Shown here in pieces: positions 6,175 through 6,922 of a stretch of DNA of 6,922 bases. The notes below the pieces were generated by a model. The model was not told where the DNA came from. It did not search any database and saw only the letters and a list, made by a program, of their open reading frames with translations. The stretch is from Synergistaceae bacterium (lineage in GTDB: Bacteria > Synergistota > Synergistia > Synergistales > Aminobacteriaceae). The position numbers were made by a program, and so were the translations under genes. The first letter of the stretch is position 1, and each line of letters starts with the position of its first letter. Location of the stretch: NCBI GenBank assembly GCA_031273365.1, contig JAISSA010000118.1, positions 1-6,922 on the forward strand, written 5' to 3'.

Positions 6175-6237
6175 GTAAACTGCGTTGGGGAAGGCTCCTG
6201 TGAGGGACTGAAAAATCCTGTAAAGGAGATAGTTTAC
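6175..6237 (+). other. Nested inverted repeats: possible RNA structure in the leader
   Basis: GTAAACT (6175-6181) pairs with AGTTTAC (6231-6237). Inside it CTCCT (6195-6199) pairs with AGGAG (6224-6228), and GGA (6205-6207) can pair with TCC (6216-6218) across an A-rich loop. A further AAAAGG-ACG-CCTTTT hairpin follows at 6246-6260. The nesting suggests a folded RNA element between the two palindromes, but no known riboswitch class is recognised. Confidence 0.35.
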
Positions 6238-6270
6238 AAAGCAAAAAAAGGACGCCTTTTCGTCGACAGG

Positions 6271-6298
6271 ATGTAACTCAACAGGGTTGTGTTACATT
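6271..6298. repeat. Palindrome copy 2 (imperfect, centre inverted)
   Basis: ATGTAACTCAAC (6271-6282), centre AGG, then GTTGTGTTACATT (6286-6298). One change (T6290 for A) makes a T-T mismatch in the stem. Outer bases CAGG before and TTCCG after match copy 1 in direct orientation, while the centre AGG is the reverse complement of the CCT in copy 1. It lies 122 nt before the flagellin start. Confidence 0.82.
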
Positions 6299-6419
6299 CC
6301 GCGCGATACAGACGCAAAAGGCAGTAAGGAACGGTTCTGACGGACTATGGACAGTTCGCCGGACGTAAAACCGGGGACGGTATGGACACCGACACCCCAC
6401 ACACAGGGAGGAAAACACA

Positions 6420-6922
6420 ATGGCACTTGTTGTCAACAATAACATTCCTGCACTTCAGACGTACAACGCGCTCACCGCAACCACCAATTCTTTGCAGAAA
6501 TCCATACAGAAGCTTTCTTCGGGACTTCGCATCAACAGCGCTGCGGACGACGCGGCGGGGCTCGCCATCTCCGAAAAGATGCGCGCTCAGATTCGCGGTC
6601 TGGACCGGGCCGTCAGCAACTCGCAGGACGGCATTTCCATGATTCAGACGGCCGAGGGCGCGCTCTCCGAGACCCACAGCATCCTCCAGAGAATGCGCGA
6701 GCTTTCCGTGCAGGCGGCCAACGACACGCTGACCCAGCAGGACCGCGGCTACATCCAGCTTGAGATTGACGCGCTCCGGGAAGAAATCACGCGTATCGGC
6801 AACACCACGCAGTTCAACAAGAAGAAGCTGCTGGACGGCTCCGCGGCGGTTCTGTGGTCCAGCGACAACCTCTCCACGAAAGCGATCGTCAACGGCGGGC
6901 TTCGCAGCATCGACCAGTTCGG
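6420..6922 (+). CDS. fliC: Flagellin, N-terminal part (runs off the window)
   Basis: The major filament protein, exported by the flagellar type III system. The first 167 residues are present and the frame is open to the window end. The start MALVVNNNIPALQTYNAL is the usual flagellin N-terminus and is preceded by GGGAGG (6406-6411) eight bases from ATG. The conserved D0/D1 helices follow: SIQKLSSGLRINSAADDAAG (28-47), SQDGISMIQTAEGAL (68-82), LQRMRELSVQAAND (89-102), and TQFNKKKLLDGS near 145. Residues R91, L95 and E115 align with the TLR5-contact residues of enterobacterial flagellin. From about residue 147 the sequence (AAVLWSSDNLSTKAIVNGGL) leaves the common pattern and enters the lineage-specific part. 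It is preceded by a long leader with a strong sigma-70-like promoter rather than an obvious sigma-28 one. Confidence 0.96.
   Translation, partial: MALVVNNNIPALQTYNALTATTNSLQKSIQKLSSGLRINSAADDAAGLAISEKMRAQIRGLDRAVSNSQDGISMIQTAEGALSETHSILQRMRELSVQAANDTLTQQDRGYIQLEIDALREEITRIGNTTQFNKKKLLDGSAAVLWSSDNLSTKAIVNGGLRSIDQF

Noticed and set aside
6057..6300. MITE or insertion sequence bounded by the two palindromes
   Set aside because: Each end is a self-contained palindrome rather than one half of a terminal inverted repeat pair, and I see no clear target-site duplication or transposase fragment. It stays only as a weak alternative.
6366..6395. Sigma-28 promoter (TAAA ... CCGACA) close to flagellin
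   Set aside because: The -10-like part matches GCCGATAA only in part and the spacing is about three bases too long. The predicted start would fall only about 18 bases from the ATG.
6016..6419. Cyclic-di-GMP riboswitch in the flagellin leader
   Set aside because: Such riboswitches do occur before flagellar genes, but I cannot find the conserved GEMM core segments in this leader.

Overview
The window holds a stretch of bacterial chromosome of moderately high GC with seven protein genes, all on the + strand: an NfeD-like membrane protein, a stomatin/SPFH protein, pyrE, miaA, ispH, a five-domain ribosomal S1 protein and the 5' part of a flagellin gene. I infer an anaerobic, flagellated, diderm bacterium, most likely from the Synergistota. 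The grounds are the Thermus-type PyrE with a CPLC tail, ispH placed directly before an S1 gene, and the flagellin sequence. This assignment rests on pattern recall, not on a search.

Layout. Positions 3-1520 carry a two-gene membrane-quality-control type operon (NfeD + SPFH), closed by a hairpin terminator at 1561-1596. Positions 1669-5724 carry a housekeeping run pyrE - miaA - ispH - S1. miaA and ispH overlap by a GTGA stop/start, and the run ends at a strong perfect-stem terminator (5747-5777). Positions 5778-6419 are a long non-coding stretch. It has a near-consensus sigma-70 promoter at 5981-6009, two near-identical 13-3-13 palindromes exactly 210 bp apart, and several smaller inverted repeats. 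The flagellin gene starts at 6420 and runs off the window.

How the genes work together. IspH makes IPP and DMAPP; MiaA consumes DMAPP to prenylate A37 of tRNAs; S1 recruits mRNA to the 30S subunit; PyrE makes OMP for pyrimidine nucleotides. The block therefore mixes isoprenoid supply, tRNA modification, translation and nucleotide synthesis. NfeD and the SPFH protein are a known membrane partner pair.

Points of note. The S1 gene is broken by an apparent one-base loss in a G run at 5238-5241, inside its fourth S1 domain. A 17-bp tandem duplication sits exactly on the miaA/ispH junction, and an 18-bp tandem duplication adds six residues to PyrE. The most unusual sequence is the paired palindrome upstream of flagellin: the two copies are aligned in direct orientation but their three-base centres are reverse complements (CCT versus AGG). 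I did not find a clearly new multi-gene system; the non-coding leader before flagellin is the part most worth following up.
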